From positions 1-64,000 of the forward strand of contig NZ_JSYL01000007.1 in assembly GCF_000812865.1 (NCBI RefSeq): a stretch of 64,000 bases of DNA, written 5' to 3'. Made by a program: the position numbers and the translations under genes. Numbering within the stretch: position 1 is the first letter of the stretch; every line of letters begins with the position of its first letter. Under the pieces are notes generated by a model, which was not told the DNA's origin, made no database searches, and was given only the letters and a program-made list of their open reading frames with translations. Shown here piece by piece: positions 32,764 through 43,007 of the stretch. Source of the stretch: Kaistella jeonii. Lineage in GTDB: Bacteria; Bacteroidota; Bacteroidia; Flavobacteriales; Weeksellaceae.

Positions 32764-35700
32764 TTATTCGGTAATCGTGATGTTCGTTCCTTTCGTATGC
32801 GCATTCATTTGCGGCGCATAATAATTTTGAAGCGTCGTGATTCCATTGCTGAATGTTCCGGATGCGTTGCAAATATAATCATACTCGAAAACGTATTTTC
32901 CTTTTGGCATATATTCTATGAAGAAATTAGTGGAAGCATCTTTTGTAGATTGATAGTAACCTAAACCGTTTTTCCATTCGTAACCGGAAATCACATTTAA
33001 AGGTTCAAATCCTGCCGCACGCATGTCTTTCAGATGAATGAATTCCATATTTCTATCGGTATTTAAAATCATTCTTACGGTAACTTTATCGCCAACTTTC
33101 AGCGGAGTTTCAACTGTGATTTTTTGTAATTCTTCACCGTTCACTGTTTTTATTTTTTTGTACAATTCTTTCGTAATTGAAAGATACGATTCAGAAGATT
33201 TAATTTTATCTAAATCTTCATAATATTGCCAGAATAATCCACCCTGAACAATTCCAGGACCTGGTTTTGTAACCGTAACTGTTCCCAAATTTTTGTCGAT
33301 ATTTTCTCTTTTTAAAGTTGATTTTAGATAACCTGTTGCTTTCGGATCTGGATTAGTCAATTCTTTTCCGCCCCAAATAATCGTGGCTTTATCACTTTCA
33401 TTCGAAGTCCAGGATATACCTGAATTCAAAATGGTAAAAATAACTTCTGCCGTTCCACGGGAACTTCCCCAGGAATTAACTTCTTTTTGTGTGATCAGCC
33501 AGATCTTCATTTCTTCAATAAAATTAACATCATTTGGCGTTAATTTATTGAAGGCTTCCAAAGCTCCGGCGTGATTTACAGTTTTGGAAGAATACCATCC
33601 CCAATCGTTGAGATTTTGTTTCCAGTAAATTCCCTGCGTTTCTGAATCAGTCGAAGTTTCTTTCAAATAAGTCAGTAATTTTTTAGATAAAATTGGAAGT
33701 TTATAATCATTGAAAAGTAACGCCGCACGATGTAAACCAAAGAAAGTGAAATCGGTAATTTTTGCTGTTGGTGCTTTTTTAATGACCAAAGTTTTCAATT
33801 GTGCTCCTTTTCCTTTTAGTGGAAAGTCTTTTTCCCAGTAATGACGCGTGTCGAGATAGTCCAAAACATAATTATTCCACACATATTCTTTCTTCACATC
33901 CCAATATTTATGAACTTCAGAATCAACATAATTAATAAGTTTGGCAACCATTTCTTTTTGTTCTGAAGATTGATAATCAACCGTATTTCCTTTCAGCCAT
34001 TCATTAATTTTCCCTAAATTTTTCAAGATGTAAAGCGAGTTGTAATAGGAACTCGGATAACCTTGATACCAGGAAAAGCCACCATCTGGATTTTGCAATT
34101 TCTGCAATTCTGACCAATCTTCTTTAACGGAATTTCGCATATTATTCGCATCAAATAATCTTGCGAGTTTTTCCATTTGTTCGGTTTCATTTTTGCTTTC
34201 TAAAACCCATGGAGTTTCTTCCAGCAATAATTGTTTTAGTTCCTGATTTTTTTCAAGATTCGAAACCAACAAGCCTTTGCTTTGATATTCTTCAAAAACA
34301 GTTTTTAATTTCGGATTGGCTTTAAAGATCTCAGAAGCCAAAACATCAGCAAACCATTTGTTGAAAACCACATCCGCAGAATTGTTCGGATCATTTTTTA
34401 AACTTGGCAAAGCAAACATGATCTCCCAAATCGGATTCGTCGTCAATTCCAAAGTATTAGAAAAGTTCGTTGCCGTTGTTGAAGTGTTTTTTGCTAAATT
34501 TTCTAATGTAAAAGTTTTGGTTTGACCTTCTTTCACGAAGATCGGAACAGCATCTGTAACCAAAATTCTGTTTGGTAAAACAGCGATCGCTTTTTGTTCG
34601 CCATCTGAAAAATCTCCCGCTTTTGCCACGACTTTAATAATCATGGAAGAAACATCATTTGGAACCTTCACTTTCCAGGTCACGACTTCATTTCCATTTT
34701 CCTTTAATTCAAAGGATTTTTGAGTTTCATTTAAATTAAATTTAGATGAAATATCTTCATAGGTAAACGCATCTAAAATTTGCAACTGCGCAGTTCCACT
34801 TAGTTTTTTATCAACCAAACTGGAAAGTTTTGATTGCAGATTCAGTTCATCACCTTCTCGCAAAAAGCGTGGATAATTCGGCGTTACTGAAAACTCTTTC
34901 TGCGTAATCACTGATTTTTCTAAAGTTGCTGAACGGGCATCTTTGGTATGCGCTAAAAACATGAGTTTCCATTGTGTTAACGCTTCCGGAGAAGTAAATT
35001 CAAAAGTAACATTTCCATCTTTGTCGGTCATTAAGTTTGGATAGAAAAAGGCTGTTTCGTTCAGGTTTTGACGAACTGAAATTTTGTCGAGGTTTTCTTT
35101 TTTCTTCACGCCTCCTATCTTTATAACTTCTTCAATTTCTTTATTTTTGGATATTGTATCTCTTTTCATTTTCATTCCCGCTACTTTTCCAGAAACTTCC
35201 ATTTGAGAATCTGCCATCACTTCCATATTTGCAGATTTCATCGGAGAAGGAGCCATATTGTACAACACATTTCCATAAATAGCACCATCAAACCAATTAA
35301 ATTCTGGAATACTTAAATTCCTCTGTTCTAAATAAGGAACTCTTTTACTAAAACTTTCCTCCGCCAAATTTTCATTAATTCCATAAGAATTCATGATGAA
35401 ATATTTCTGATAGATTTCCTGCCACATATAAGAATTTCCCGCAAACTGATCTAAAGATTTATCATACATATTCGCCAAAACTTCGGCGTTGACTTTCTCT
35501 TTATCATCACCAAGAACTTTTACTGTCCACTTTTCTTTTTGTCCGGGTTGTAATTTATCGCGGAAGGTTACGGTTTCAATTCGCAAAGGTTTTTTGTCGG
35601 AAGCAATATTTAAATTAATAGATTCCGTTATTACATCGTTAAAAGCGACCAACTGAAACTGAACATTGATTTGATCAATACTTTCGTCCTTCGGAAATGA

Positions 35701-38604
35701 AACTTCATATTCTAAAAGTCCATTTTTAAATTTCTTCTGTTCGGTTGAAGTTTCGCCATTTCCGTTTTGGACATAAACATTGACCAAAGCATCTGGCACT
35801 GAGGAATACACAAATATTTTCGCTTTTTCAGTTCGCTTGAATTCGGTTTTCGGTTGAAGTACTTTTAAATATGGTTTTTGGGAATCTGTTAAAAATCGCT
35901 TGTCGAAAACTTCAAATGTTTTTTCTGTTTTAATGGTATCTTTTCCTTCGATATTATAGAGTTCGAGTTTATAATTTCCAGCGGCGAGTTTTCCTAAATC
36001 GAGAAATTCTTCATTTCGCTGCACTCCATTCAGAATGACAGATTGTGTTTTCCATTCCTGATCTTCTTTTGAAAAATAATCGTGGGGAAATTTCTGAATG
36101 AATTCTGCTTTCGAAAATTTCGGTAAATCCTGAATTTGAGTTTCGAAATTAGAACGGTAAACTCTCTCTTTCGGTTGAAGTTTAGACAACTTAACTTGGT
36201 ACGATTTCTTTAAATTTTGATCGTTGTAGTTTTTGGTTTCAACTTTAATTTTTAAAGGTTCGTCTGTGAAAGTATCTTTAATATCATCGGTTTTAATGTA
36301 ATGTGAAACGGAGGCAACTTTTACATTTTCTGTAGAAGATTGCGTTTCACCATTAATGTCCGTAACAGACGCGTTGATCTGATAATTGTCTATTTGAATA
36401 CCTTCTAAAGTTTCATCTTCTTTCAGATCTAATTTAATGGTGAATTCTCCTTTATCATTGGTTTTCACTTCTCCAAGGATCGAATTTTCATTATCATTTC
36501 CTCTTGGATACCACCAAAAATATCTCCAGCGAATATTCTGTTTTTTGATTTCATAATTTACGGTTGCATTACTCAAAGCAACGCCGGAAAACATCATTGC
36601 TTTTCCTTTCAGTTCAATGGTTTGTCCGTATTTATACTCTTCTTTAATCGGTTCAAACGTCACTTCAAATTTCGGACGTTTGTATTCTTCAATCTGGAAA
36701 TATTTGGACGCTTCACGATCTAAATCATCGGAATCCACTTCCAGAGAAAATTGTCCGTTGAGTTTTCCATTGGGTAAATTGAAACTGCCGTGGTAAGAAC
36801 CGAAATCATTCGTGGTGAATTTTTGAGAAGAAATCATTTCCCCATTTGCATCTTTCAAAGTTATTTGCTGCGAAACTCCCGACGCAACAGATTCTTTATC
36901 CATTAGCAATTTTGTGTTTATTACTTTAAAATAAACAATTTGTCCCGGGCGATAAATTCCACGATCTATAAAAATCTGAGCAAGATTTTCCTGTCCAGCT
37001 TTCTGCGGTTGATTATAATTTCGATTGCCATAAACCTGCATCAAATTGTAATCATTTGAAGAAGGTTGCTGAACCAGATAATGACGGTAATAGTCATTAC
37101 TCTTAGAAATTGGAAATTTGAATAGCGCAGATTGGTCAGTTTTTACCATAAAAGAATTGGCTTTTTTATCGTTTGTAAATTCAAAGATTTTCAGATTTTC
37201 ATTAGAAACGGATTTTCCATTTTCACGATTCACCAGTTGTAATTGGTCAGCGATCGGTTTACGTTCATCTTTTTTATTATAGATGATTCTGGAGTTCGTC
37301 GCAATGAAATAAAAATTCTCCTGAATCGCATTTTCCACCACATATTCCGCGAGATAAATCCCAGACGGAAGTGCTTTAATTTCTAAAGAAGTTTTATGAT
37401 TTTTATAATCTTTTAGATCTTGAACGTCAAAAGCTTCTTTTCTGATCAAAGTTTTCTTCACCGCCGGAAAACGAGTTTTATCATACGAGTTCGCTACATA
37501 TTTCAAAAAGTTCTGCTGATCATCTTTAACTTCATAAATATTTAATGACAACTTCGAAACATTTTTAGCTTCGGCAACCAGGTGAATCGGCAAATTTGCT
37601 TGCGTGTGAGTTTCGTAATGTATCGTTAAAGTTGGTTGTAAAATTCCATTTTCCCGATTCAGAATACTGTTTATAAATTTAGATTTTAGATATTTCTGCT
37701 TCGTATTTTTAATTAAAGAGAGTGCTTCAGCATATTTTTGGTCAGAAGTTAACTGATCGATGATCTCTGCAATGATCAATACTTTATAATCACCTTCTAT
37801 GGGTGAGTTTGCGAGATTTTGAAGTTGCTGGGATTTGTCTTTACATTTTGAAAACGCGCAATCATCATTCAATTTTTGATGCTGAAAGTAGAGTTTTGAA
37901 TTTCTCGAATTTTTATTTATTAATGCTGAATGTAGATCTGAAATTTTAGATTGATTGATCTTCAGTTCATTTGGCGTGAAGAGCTGCGAATTACTATAGA
38001 ATTTAATTTCGTTCATCGCATTCCAGTCAAACAAAGTTGGGAAGAAATCTAAGTCTTCGGTTTCCTCAAAAATCTCTTTGTATTTAGACATTTTAATTTT
38101 CTGTAACTCCAATTTCTTCCCTTCTAAACTGGTAAAATGTTTGGTCAGATAATTTTTAAAATCCAGTTTCGACCAAGTTTCAATCTGCGAAACATCCTGA
38201 TTATTGAAATTGGTTCGCTGATTAATTTGCCATTGATTTTCATTGTAATAATCACTGAAAAACTCGCCCAATAAAACCTGATATAATAATTTTTCATCGC
38301 CTTTCAATTTCTCATCTAAACCGCTCAATTTTTTAAAAAATTTGCTTGAAGAATTATTTTGAGTATCATCATAAGTTTGATTGAGAATGCTAAATTCTGC
38401 TTTCAAAGAACGAATGAGTTGAATGGAGTTGTCTTCTTTCATAGCTTGGTTTTGAATTTCTAAAATTAAAGGCAGATTCGATTTGAACTTTCCCGTTTTG
38501 TAATTTTCAGCGACTTTTTTCCATTGGTCATCATATTGTTTCTGTCCGAAAACATAAGCAAAACTAAATAGCAAAAGGAGGATTGTAAAAATTTTATTTT
38601 TCAT
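32764..38604 (-). CDS. Alpha-2-macroglobulin family protein, thioester motif absent
   Basis: 1946 residues from the ATG at 38604. An upstream in-frame ATG at 38679 would put 25 residues before the signal peptide, so I chose the inner start, which gives the signal peptide MKNKIFTILLLLFSFAYVFGQ. It has the domain order of bacterial alpha-2-macroglobulins: MG1-MG2 region with AQIFIDRGIYRPGQIVYFK near 565, the A2M core (FFYPNLMTDKDGNVTFEF, then PEALTQWKLMFLAHTKD) and the terpenoid-cyclase-like helical domain with LQNPDGGFSWYQGYPSSYYN. Where the thioester CxEQ should stand the sequence has NNSAD, so it cannot trap proteases covalently. Likely a periplasmic or outer-membrane envelope protein. Isolated gene. 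Confidence 0.92.
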   Translation of the reverse strand: MKNKIFTILLLLFSFAYVFGQKQYDDQWKKVAENYKTGKFKSNLPLILEIQNQAMKEDNSIQLIRSLKAEFSILNQTYDDTQNNSSSKFFKKLSGLDEKLKGDEKLLYQVLLGEFFSDYYNENQWQINQRTNFNNQDVSQIETWSKLDFKNYLTKHFTSLEGKKLELQKIKMSKYKEIFEETEDLDFFPTLFDWNAMNEIKFYSNSQLFTPNELKINQSKISDLHSALINKNSRNSKLYFQHQKLNDDCAFSKCKDKSQQLQNLANSPIEGDYKVLIIAEIIDQLTSDQKYAEALSLIKNTKQKYLKSKFINSILNRENGILQPTLTIHYETHTQANLPIHLVAEAKNVSKLSLNIYEVKDDQQNFLKYVANSYDKTRFPAVKKTLIRKEAFDVQDLKDYKNHKTSLEIKALPSGIYLAEYVVENAIQENFYFIATNSRIIYNKKDERKPIADQLQLVNRENGKSVSNENLKIFEFTNDKKANSFMVKTDQSALFKFPISKSNDYYRHYLVQQPSSNDYNLMQVYGNRNYNQPQKAGQENLAQIFIDRGIYRPGQIVYFKVINTKLLMDKESVASGVSQQITLKDANGEMISSQKFTTNDFGSYHGSFNLPNGKLNGQFSLEVDSDDLDREASKYFQIEEYKRPKFEVTFEPIKEEYKYGQTIELKGKAMMFSGVALSNATVNYEIKKQNIRWRYFWWYPRGNDNENSILGEVKTNDKGEFTIKLDLKEDETLEGIQIDNYQINASVTDINGETQSSTENVKVASVSHYIKTDDIKDTFTDEPLKIKVETKNYNDQNLKKSYQVKLSKLQPKERVYRSNFETQIQDLPKFSKAEFIQKFPHDYFSKEDQEWKTQSVILNGVQRNEEFLDLGKLAAGNYKLELYNIEGKDTIKTEKTFEVFDKRFLTDSQKPYLKVLQPKTEFKRTEKAKIFVYSSVPDALVNVYVQNGNGETSTEQKKFKNGLLEYEVSFPKDESIDQINVQFQLVAFNDVITESINLNIASDKKPLRIETVTFRDKLQPGQKEKWTVKVLGDDKEKVNAEVLANMYDKSLDQFAGNSYMWQEIYQKYFIMNSYGINENLAEESFSKRVPYLEQRNLSIPEFNWFDGAIYGNVLYNMAPSPMKSANMEVMADSQMEVSGKVAGMKMKRDTISKNKEIEEVIKIGGVKKKENLDKISVRQNLNETAFFYPNLMTDKDGNVTFEFTSPEALTQWKLMFLAHTKDARSATLEKSVITQKEFSVTPNYPRFLREGDELNLQSKLSSLVDKKLSGTAQLQILDAFTYEDISSKFNLNETQKSFELKENGNEVVTWKVKVPNDVSSMIIKVVAKAGDFSDGEQKAIAVLPNRILVTDAVPIFVKEGQTKTFTLENLAKNTSTTATNFSNTLELTTNPIWEIMFALPSLKNDPNNSADVVFNKWFADVLASEIFKANPKLKTVFEEYQSKGLLVSNLEKNQELKQLLLEETPWVLESKNETEQMEKLARLFDANNMRNSVKEDWSELQKLQNPDGGFSWYQGYPSSYYNSLYILKNLGKINEWLKGNTVDYQSSEQKEMVAKLINYVDSEVHKYWDVKKEYVWNNYVLDYLDTRHYWEKDFPLKGKGAQLKTLVIKKAPTAKITDFTFFGLHRAALLFNDYKLPILSKKLLTYLKETSTDSETQGIYWKQNLNDWGWYSSKTVNHAGALEAFNKLTPNDVNFIEEMKIWLITQKEVNSWGSSRGTAEVIFTILNSGISWTSNESDKATIIWGGKELTNPDPKATGYLKSTLKRENIDKNLGTVTVTKPGPGIVQGGLFWQYYEDLDKIKSSESYLSITKELYKKIKTVNGEELQKITVETPLKVGDKVTVRMILNTDRNMEFIHLKDMRAAGFEPLNVISGYEWKNGLGYYQSTKDASTNFFIEYMPKGKYVFEYDYICNASGTFSNGITTLQNYYAPQMNAHTKGTNITITE

Positions 38605-38624
38605 AGATTTGTTTTCTGATTGGA

Positions 38625-38639
38625 AACCTTGTAGGTTTA
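38625..38639. repeat. Short palindrome AAACCTTGTAGGTTT
   Basis: Six-base arms AAACCT/AGGTTT around TGT in the divergent gap between the A2M gene and the UbiA-like gene. It resembles the AACCTTG palindrome at 16757-16788 and overlaps the first possible ATG of the plus-strand gene. Confidence 0.4.
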
Positions 38640-39406
38640 TGGATATGCACCGCTTAAATTTACTAAAAAAATACATCATCGACAGTCAAATTTATGTTTC
38701 TTTAATGGGAACTTTATTTGCTGTGTTTTTTATGTTTGAGCAGGATATTATCAGAACTCCGACCATTGCGCTTATTTTCATTACCTACTTCAGCGGATAT
38801 TTATACACGAAATACCAGGACAGTGGGAAAATATTTTATAAAGTATTAATTTTAAATGTTATTTCCGGACTTATTTCTGCGGCTTTAATTATCTACAATC
38901 ACAATGATGGTCGATTGGTAAAATGGGTGATCATTATTATTATTGGACTTTTATATGACAGTAAATTCCTGAAATATTTTATTCGAAAAATTCCACTTTT
39001 TAAAGTATTTTATGTGGGTTTAACCTGGGCATTGATCAATTCCTGGTTGATCTTACCAACTTTTCATCCAGAGATTTTTTGGATCAGTTTACTGTTCATC
39101 ACGGCGTTGGTTTTACCGTTTGACATTCGGGATATGAAATCTGATACTGTTGTTACTTTCCCGCGATTAATAGGTGAACAAAACACAAAATATTTTGCTT
39201 ACTTCCTTGTTTTTGTAAGTTTAATGATTGCTATTTTTTATTTAAAACCCGAATATTCTTTTGCCTTTTATTTGACATCGATCATCACTTTTATCCTCAT
39301 TTATTTGTCAGAAAACGGTAATAAAGATTCTTATTTTTCTTTTTGGATAGAGACTTGCAGCGGAATGCCTTTATTATTTATGCTGTTACATTGGCTCATT
39401 AATTGA
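38639..39406 (+). CDS. UbiA-like prenyltransferase family membrane protein
   Basis: About 255 residues from the ATG at 38639. ATGs at 38609 and 38645 are also in frame; the first would overlap the leader of the divergent A2M gene, so the start is uncertain. About eight hydrophobic helices are present. The segment LPFDIRDMKSDTVVTFPRLIG contains DxRDxxxD, the second Asp-rich motif of UbiA prenyltransferases. The first motif (NDxxDxxxD) is not obvious; YLYTKYQDSGK may stand in its place. The substrate cannot be given. Its end overlaps the start of the next gene by 4 nt, so the two are translationally coupled. Confidence 0.6.
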   Translation: MDMHRLNLLKKYIIDSQIYVSLMGTLFAVFFMFEQDIIRTPTIALIFITYFSGYLYTKYQDSGKIFYKVLILNVISGLISAALIIYNHNDGRLVKWVIIIIIGLLYDSKFLKYFIRKIPLFKVFYVGLTWALINSWLILPTFHPEIFWISLLFITALVLPFDIRDMKSDTVVTFPRLIGEQNTKYFAYFLVFVSLMIAIFYLKPEYSFAFYLTSIITFILIYLSENGNKDSYFSFWIETCSGMPLLFMLLHWLIN

Positions 39407-41235
39407 TATTCACTTTCCCAAAAATAAACGAATTGCAATCTAAATTTATTTTTCCTCTAATTTTATTACTATCCTGCATATCTTTTGTCTCCGCACAAGA
39501 GAAAAAGGATTCGATATACTACAAAATTGAAAAGTTTTCTGACAAACGAAAATCCACAAAATTTATTCATCGCTTAATCTTTCGGCGAGAAGCAGATTCT
39601 GTTTCAGTGGAATCAAGAACTAAAGAACATGCTCAGGTTAGTTATGATGGCAAAATCATTAGAAATATAAAAATTGAGACCATCGACCCTTTTGGATATA
39701 AAACTTCAGATAAAAATGGAGATAGTAAATGGTACGACCGTCTTGCAGACCGCGTTCATATTGATTCTAAAAAATCTACCATCAATAATTATCTTCTTTT
39801 CAAAAAAGGTGAAAAATATAATGCTCAGAAATTATATGAATCTGAACGTGTTTTGCGAAATATGCAATTTGTCAACCGAGTAAACATCAGTATTATCGAC
39901 AGTTCTGCAACCAAAGATTCCATTGATGTTATGGTGAAAGTTCTGGATTCCTGGAGTTTGAAACCTAGCTTAAATTTCTCCGGAAGTAGAATTGGAGCCG
40001 GGATCACAGAAGAAAACTTGATGGGTTTAGGACACGAAGTTAGTTTTCTTTATGACAATGATTTCAAAGATAAACAGAATAAAATTTATGGAAGTTATAC
40101 GGCATACAACATGTTTGGAACGTTCATCAATGCCGGAATTTCTGCAGAAAAAGATTTCTTGGATAATGAAAGAATCAATTTCAGTGCGCGGCGAGATTTC
40201 TTTTCTCCTTTGACAAGATGGGCGGGAGGATTTACGTTCGAATATTTTATGAGGAAAGTTTTGATGCCTGTTGAAAACACAGATGTTTTCCCTGAAGTTC
40301 AGATCAAAGTTTACAATCAAGATTTATGGGGCGGTTATCAGTTTCCTGTTTTTTTCGGAGATAGAACTGAAATTTCCCGGAATATTGCGGTTTTGGGGCG
40401 TTTTCAGAATTACCAGTACAGAGATCGTCCAATTATAGACCAACAGGACTTCTTTGCGACTTACAACAGCTTTTTAGCTTCAGCAACCTATATAGAAAGG
40501 AAATTTTCTGTTAAAAGAAATATCTTCGATTATAATCTTCCCGAAGATATTCCCTACGGTAAATCGTTTGGAGTTACCTCAGGATTAATCAAAAGAAGCA
40601 GTAAAGTAACTCCGTATGCTGGAATTTCTGCAGCACTTGGAAGTTTTATCAACTGGGGCTATTTTACGGTTAACGCCGGATATGGAAGATTTTTTAATGA
40701 AGCAACAGAAAACAGCGATTCCTTCCGTTTGGAGGGCACTTATTACACAAAGCTGCACAATTTTAAATTTGGCAAAGTGAGACATTTTTTCTCTCCTACT
40801 TTTGCATGGGGAAGCGAACTTTATAATTCTACCTACAAAGACCGTATCAATATTTCTAATCAAAATGAGTTTCCTACTTATAGCGGTGATTTCATCGGTA
40901 CAAAAAAATTGATTTTACGCTATCAGATGCAATTTTTCATCGATAAAACCTGGAAAAATTTTCATTTTAGTCCCTATAGTATTGTCGCTTTAGGCTGGCT
41001 TTCACAAAACAACCAAAAATTATTCAGTGCGAAAACAAACTCAAAATTCGGGATCGGTATCTTGATCAATAATCCCTATCTAGTTTTCAACAAAATTCAG
41101 GTTTCATTTGTGTATTATCCGAGCGTTCCTTTTGATAACAAGCCAGTGTATGATTTTAATAGATATCGCAACGATATGATCCCTTTCAACTCATTTGGAA
41201 CCGATATTCCTCATTTCGTTAATTTTGATAACTAA
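39403..41235 (+). CDS. BamA/TamA-like outer membrane protein with POTRA domain
   Basis: 610 residues from a TTG at 39403. No ATG is available upstream of the signal peptide; a TTG at 39433 is an alternative. The signal-like segment FIFPLILLLSCISFVSAQ is followed by a POTRA-type domain (residues about 90-200, with FLLFKKGEKYN-like entry, YESERVLRNMQFVNRVNI and DVMVKVLDSWSLKPS) and a C-terminal beta barrel with many alternating aromatic strands ending in FVNFDN. It belongs to the Omp85/surface-antigen type of outer membrane proteins, which insert or export other proteins. Coupled to the preceding UbiA-like gene. Confidence 0.75.
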   Translation: MIFTFPKINELQSKFIFPLILLLSCISFVSAQEKKDSIYYKIEKFSDKRKSTKFIHRLIFRREADSVSVESRTKEHAQVSYDGKIIRNIKIETIDPFGYKTSDKNGDSKWYDRLADRVHIDSKKSTINNYLLFKKGEKYNAQKLYESERVLRNMQFVNRVNISIIDSSATKDSIDVMVKVLDSWSLKPSLNFSGSRIGAGITEENLMGLGHEVSFLYDNDFKDKQNKIYGSYTAYNMFGTFINAGISAEKDFLDNERINFSARRDFFSPLTRWAGGFTFEYFMRKVLMPVENTDVFPEVQIKVYNQDLWGGYQFPVFFGDRTEISRNIAVLGRFQNYQYRDRPIIDQQDFFATYNSFLASATYIERKFSVKRNIFDYNLPEDIPYGKSFGVTSGLIKRSSKVTPYAGISAALGSFINWGYFTVNAGYGRFFNEATENSDSFRLEGTYYTKLHNFKFGKVRHFFSPTFAWGSELYNSTYKDRINISNQNEFPTYSGDFIGTKKLILRYQMQFFIDKTWKNFHFSPYSIVALGWLSQNNQKLFSAKTNSKFGIGILINNPYLVFNKIQVSFVYYPSVPFDNKPVYDFNRYRNDMIPFNSFGTDIPHFVNFDN

Positions 41236-41299
41236 ATTCAAAAGTCTTTTTTGAGAGCAGTCTGAAATGAAATTTTTATCTTTACTGAAATTTAGAAAG

Positions 41300-41611
41300 A
41301 TGGAAAATTTCGAAGATCTTAAAAATAGTCTTATTCATTTAATCAGCAAAAGTTCAGACCAAAATTTGATTTTCAAACTTTGGGAATTAATGAATATGGA
41401 AAATACTAATTCCGTTTCTGGACCGCAATCCCACTATGAATCTGAGAAACCAATGACGGAGGAAGAAGTAGAAGACTATTTTCGGGAAGAAGAAATTATT
41501 TTACCTCCTGCAGTTTTGAAAATGATTGAACGGGGAATGAACGATGTAAAAAATAGAGGAGTTTACACCGAAGATGAAATGGAGAAAATGGATGAAGAAT
41601 GGCTAAATTAA
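41300..41611 (+). CDS. Antitoxin of the recF-linked ParE/RelE-type module
   Basis: 103 residues from the ATG at 41300. An ATG at 41267 is in frame, but the protein from 41300 aligns end to end with the start of the recQ-linked antitoxin (MENFEDLKNSLIHLI versus MENSMIDIKNNLIEWI). The N-terminal helices are followed by an acidic middle (MTEEEVEDYFREEEI) and a charged toxin-binding-like C-terminus (ERGMNDVKNRGVYTEDEMEKM, EEWLN). It overlaps the toxin gene by 13 nt, as is normal for toxin-antitoxin pairs. The family name is not recognised; the function follows from context. Confidence 0.7.
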   Translation: MENFEDLKNSLIHLISKSSDQNLIFKLWELMNMENTNSVSGPQSHYESEKPMTEEEVEDYFREEEIILPPAVLKMIERGMNDVKNRGVYTEDEMEKMDEEWLN

Positions 41612-41907
41612 TGGTCGAATGGACCCATTTTGCAAAGCAACAAAGAGATGAAATTTTGTTATTTTGGAATAATAGAAATAAAAACACATCGTATTCAAAA
41701 AAATTAAAAATTGAGATCAAACAAAGAACTGAGCAATTAAAAACCTGTCCTTTTTCTGGGAAGAAAACATTTAATAATGAAACTAGGATTTTAACTTTAA
41801 AAAATTATAGTCTAATTTATCTCGTTCACGGAGAAATCATTTATATCATTTCATTTTGGGAAAATCATCAAAACCCTGAAAAACTACCAAATATTTTAGG
41901 ATTATGA
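41599..41907 (+). CDS. ParE/RelE-type toxin
   Basis: 102 residues, complete. The pattern VEWTHFAKQQRDEILLFWNNRN at the start, EQLKTCPFSGKKTFNNETRILTLKNYSLIYLV in the middle and IIYIISFWENHQNPEKL at the end is typical of the ParE/RelE superfamily fold, including the C-terminal strand IIYIISFWENxxNPxKL. It should poison gyrase or cleave mRNA unless bound by the preceding antitoxin. Its stop codon overlaps the recF start (ATGA), so recF is translated in the same operon. Unlike the recQ-linked toxin it is intact. Confidence 0.85.
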   Translation: MAKLMVEWTHFAKQQRDEILLFWNNRNKNTSYSKKLKIEIKQRTEQLKTCPFSGKKTFNNETRILTLKNYSLIYLVHGEIIYIISFWENHQNPEKLPNILGL

Positions 41908-43007
41908 TCATCACCACTTTAAAAATTCTCAACTTCAAAAATCATCAGGAAAGGAACTTTGCATTTTCCGCGCAAATTAACTGTTTTGTTGGCGATAACG
42001 GTGTTGGAAAAACCAATATTCTGGATGCACTTCATTATTTATCGATGGCGAAAAGTTTTTTGGGAAATACAGATTTAAATAACATTAAAACTGACGAAAA
42101 TTTTTTCACCATTGAAGGAACAATTGACGATGGCGAAAAAGAAAATATCATCAAAGTTCAGCAACCAAAAGATGCCAAGAAAATTATTAAGAAAAATGAC
42201 AAATCTTATGATAGAATCGCAGATCATATTGGTTTTCTACCGAGCGTAACTATTTCGCCGTATGATTCTAACTTAATTTCTGATTCTGGGGAAAGTCGAA
42301 GGAGATTTTTAGATGCGATGATTTCACAGACTGATTCTGAATATCTTTTTAATCTCATCCAATATCAAAAAACGGTTCAACAGAGAAATGCTTTGCTCAA
42401 AAGTTTTGCAAAAAACAGATATTTCGATGCAGATAATCTGGAAATTTACAACCAACCATTAATTAAATTCGGTACCAAAATTTTTATAAAAAGACAACAG
42501 TTTACCGATTCGATCTTACCTCTAATTCAAAGTTATTACGAAACGATCTCCAAAGGAAAAGAAAAAGTTACGGTTAATTATCAGTCAGATTTACAGGAAG
42601 GTTTTGACTATTCTCAAGCTGACCAGAAATTCAAAAATTTACTCCTCAAAAATTTAGAAAAAGACAGAGCGATAACTTATACTACCAAAGGAATTCATAA
42701 AGACGATCTGCTTTTCGAAATGAACGGAAATTCATTGAAAAAAATCGGAAGTCAAGGTCAGCAAAAATCTTTTTTAATCGCGCTGAAACTTTCTCAAATG
42801 AACAGAATTAAGGAACTGACCGGAAAAACGCCAATTCTTTTGTTGGATGATATTTTTGATAAACTAGACGATTCCAGAGTTTCACAATTAATAGAACTCG
42901 TAAATCAGGAACATTTCGGACAAATATTTATTACTGATACGAACAAAGAAAGAACGGAAAATGTAGTGAAAAGGATTAATGAGGAAAGTAAAATATTTGA
43001 ATTGTAA
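41904..43007 (+). CDS. recF: DNA replication and repair protein RecF
   Basis: 367 residues, normal length. SMC-like ATPase that helps RecO and RecR load RecA at single-strand gaps. Walker A is GDNGVGKTN (residues 30-38), with NFKNH and ILDALHYLSMAKSF around it. The ABC-type signature is in GSQGQQKSFLIALKLSQ (about 285) and Walker B is LLLDDIFDKLD (about 312). Overlaps the upstream toxin gene by 4 nt and the downstream DUF721 gene by 1 nt, so the toxin-antitoxin pair, recF and DUF721 appear to be one transcript. Confidence 0.96.
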   Translation: MIITTLKILNFKNHQERNFAFSAQINCFVGDNGVGKTNILDALHYLSMAKSFLGNTDLNNIKTDENFFTIEGTIDDGEKENIIKVQQPKDAKKIIKKNDKSYDRIADHIGFLPSVTISPYDSNLISDSGESRRRFLDAMISQTDSEYLFNLIQYQKTVQQRNALLKSFAKNRYFDADNLEIYNQPLIKFGTKIFIKRQQFTDSILPLIQSYYETISKGKEKVTVNYQSDLQEGFDYSQADQKFKNLLLKNLEKDRAITYTTKGIHKDDLLFEMNGNSLKKIGSQGQQKSFLIALKLSQMNRIKELTGKTPILLLDDIFDKLDDSRVSQLIELVNQEHFGQIFITDTNKERTENVVKRINEESKIFEL

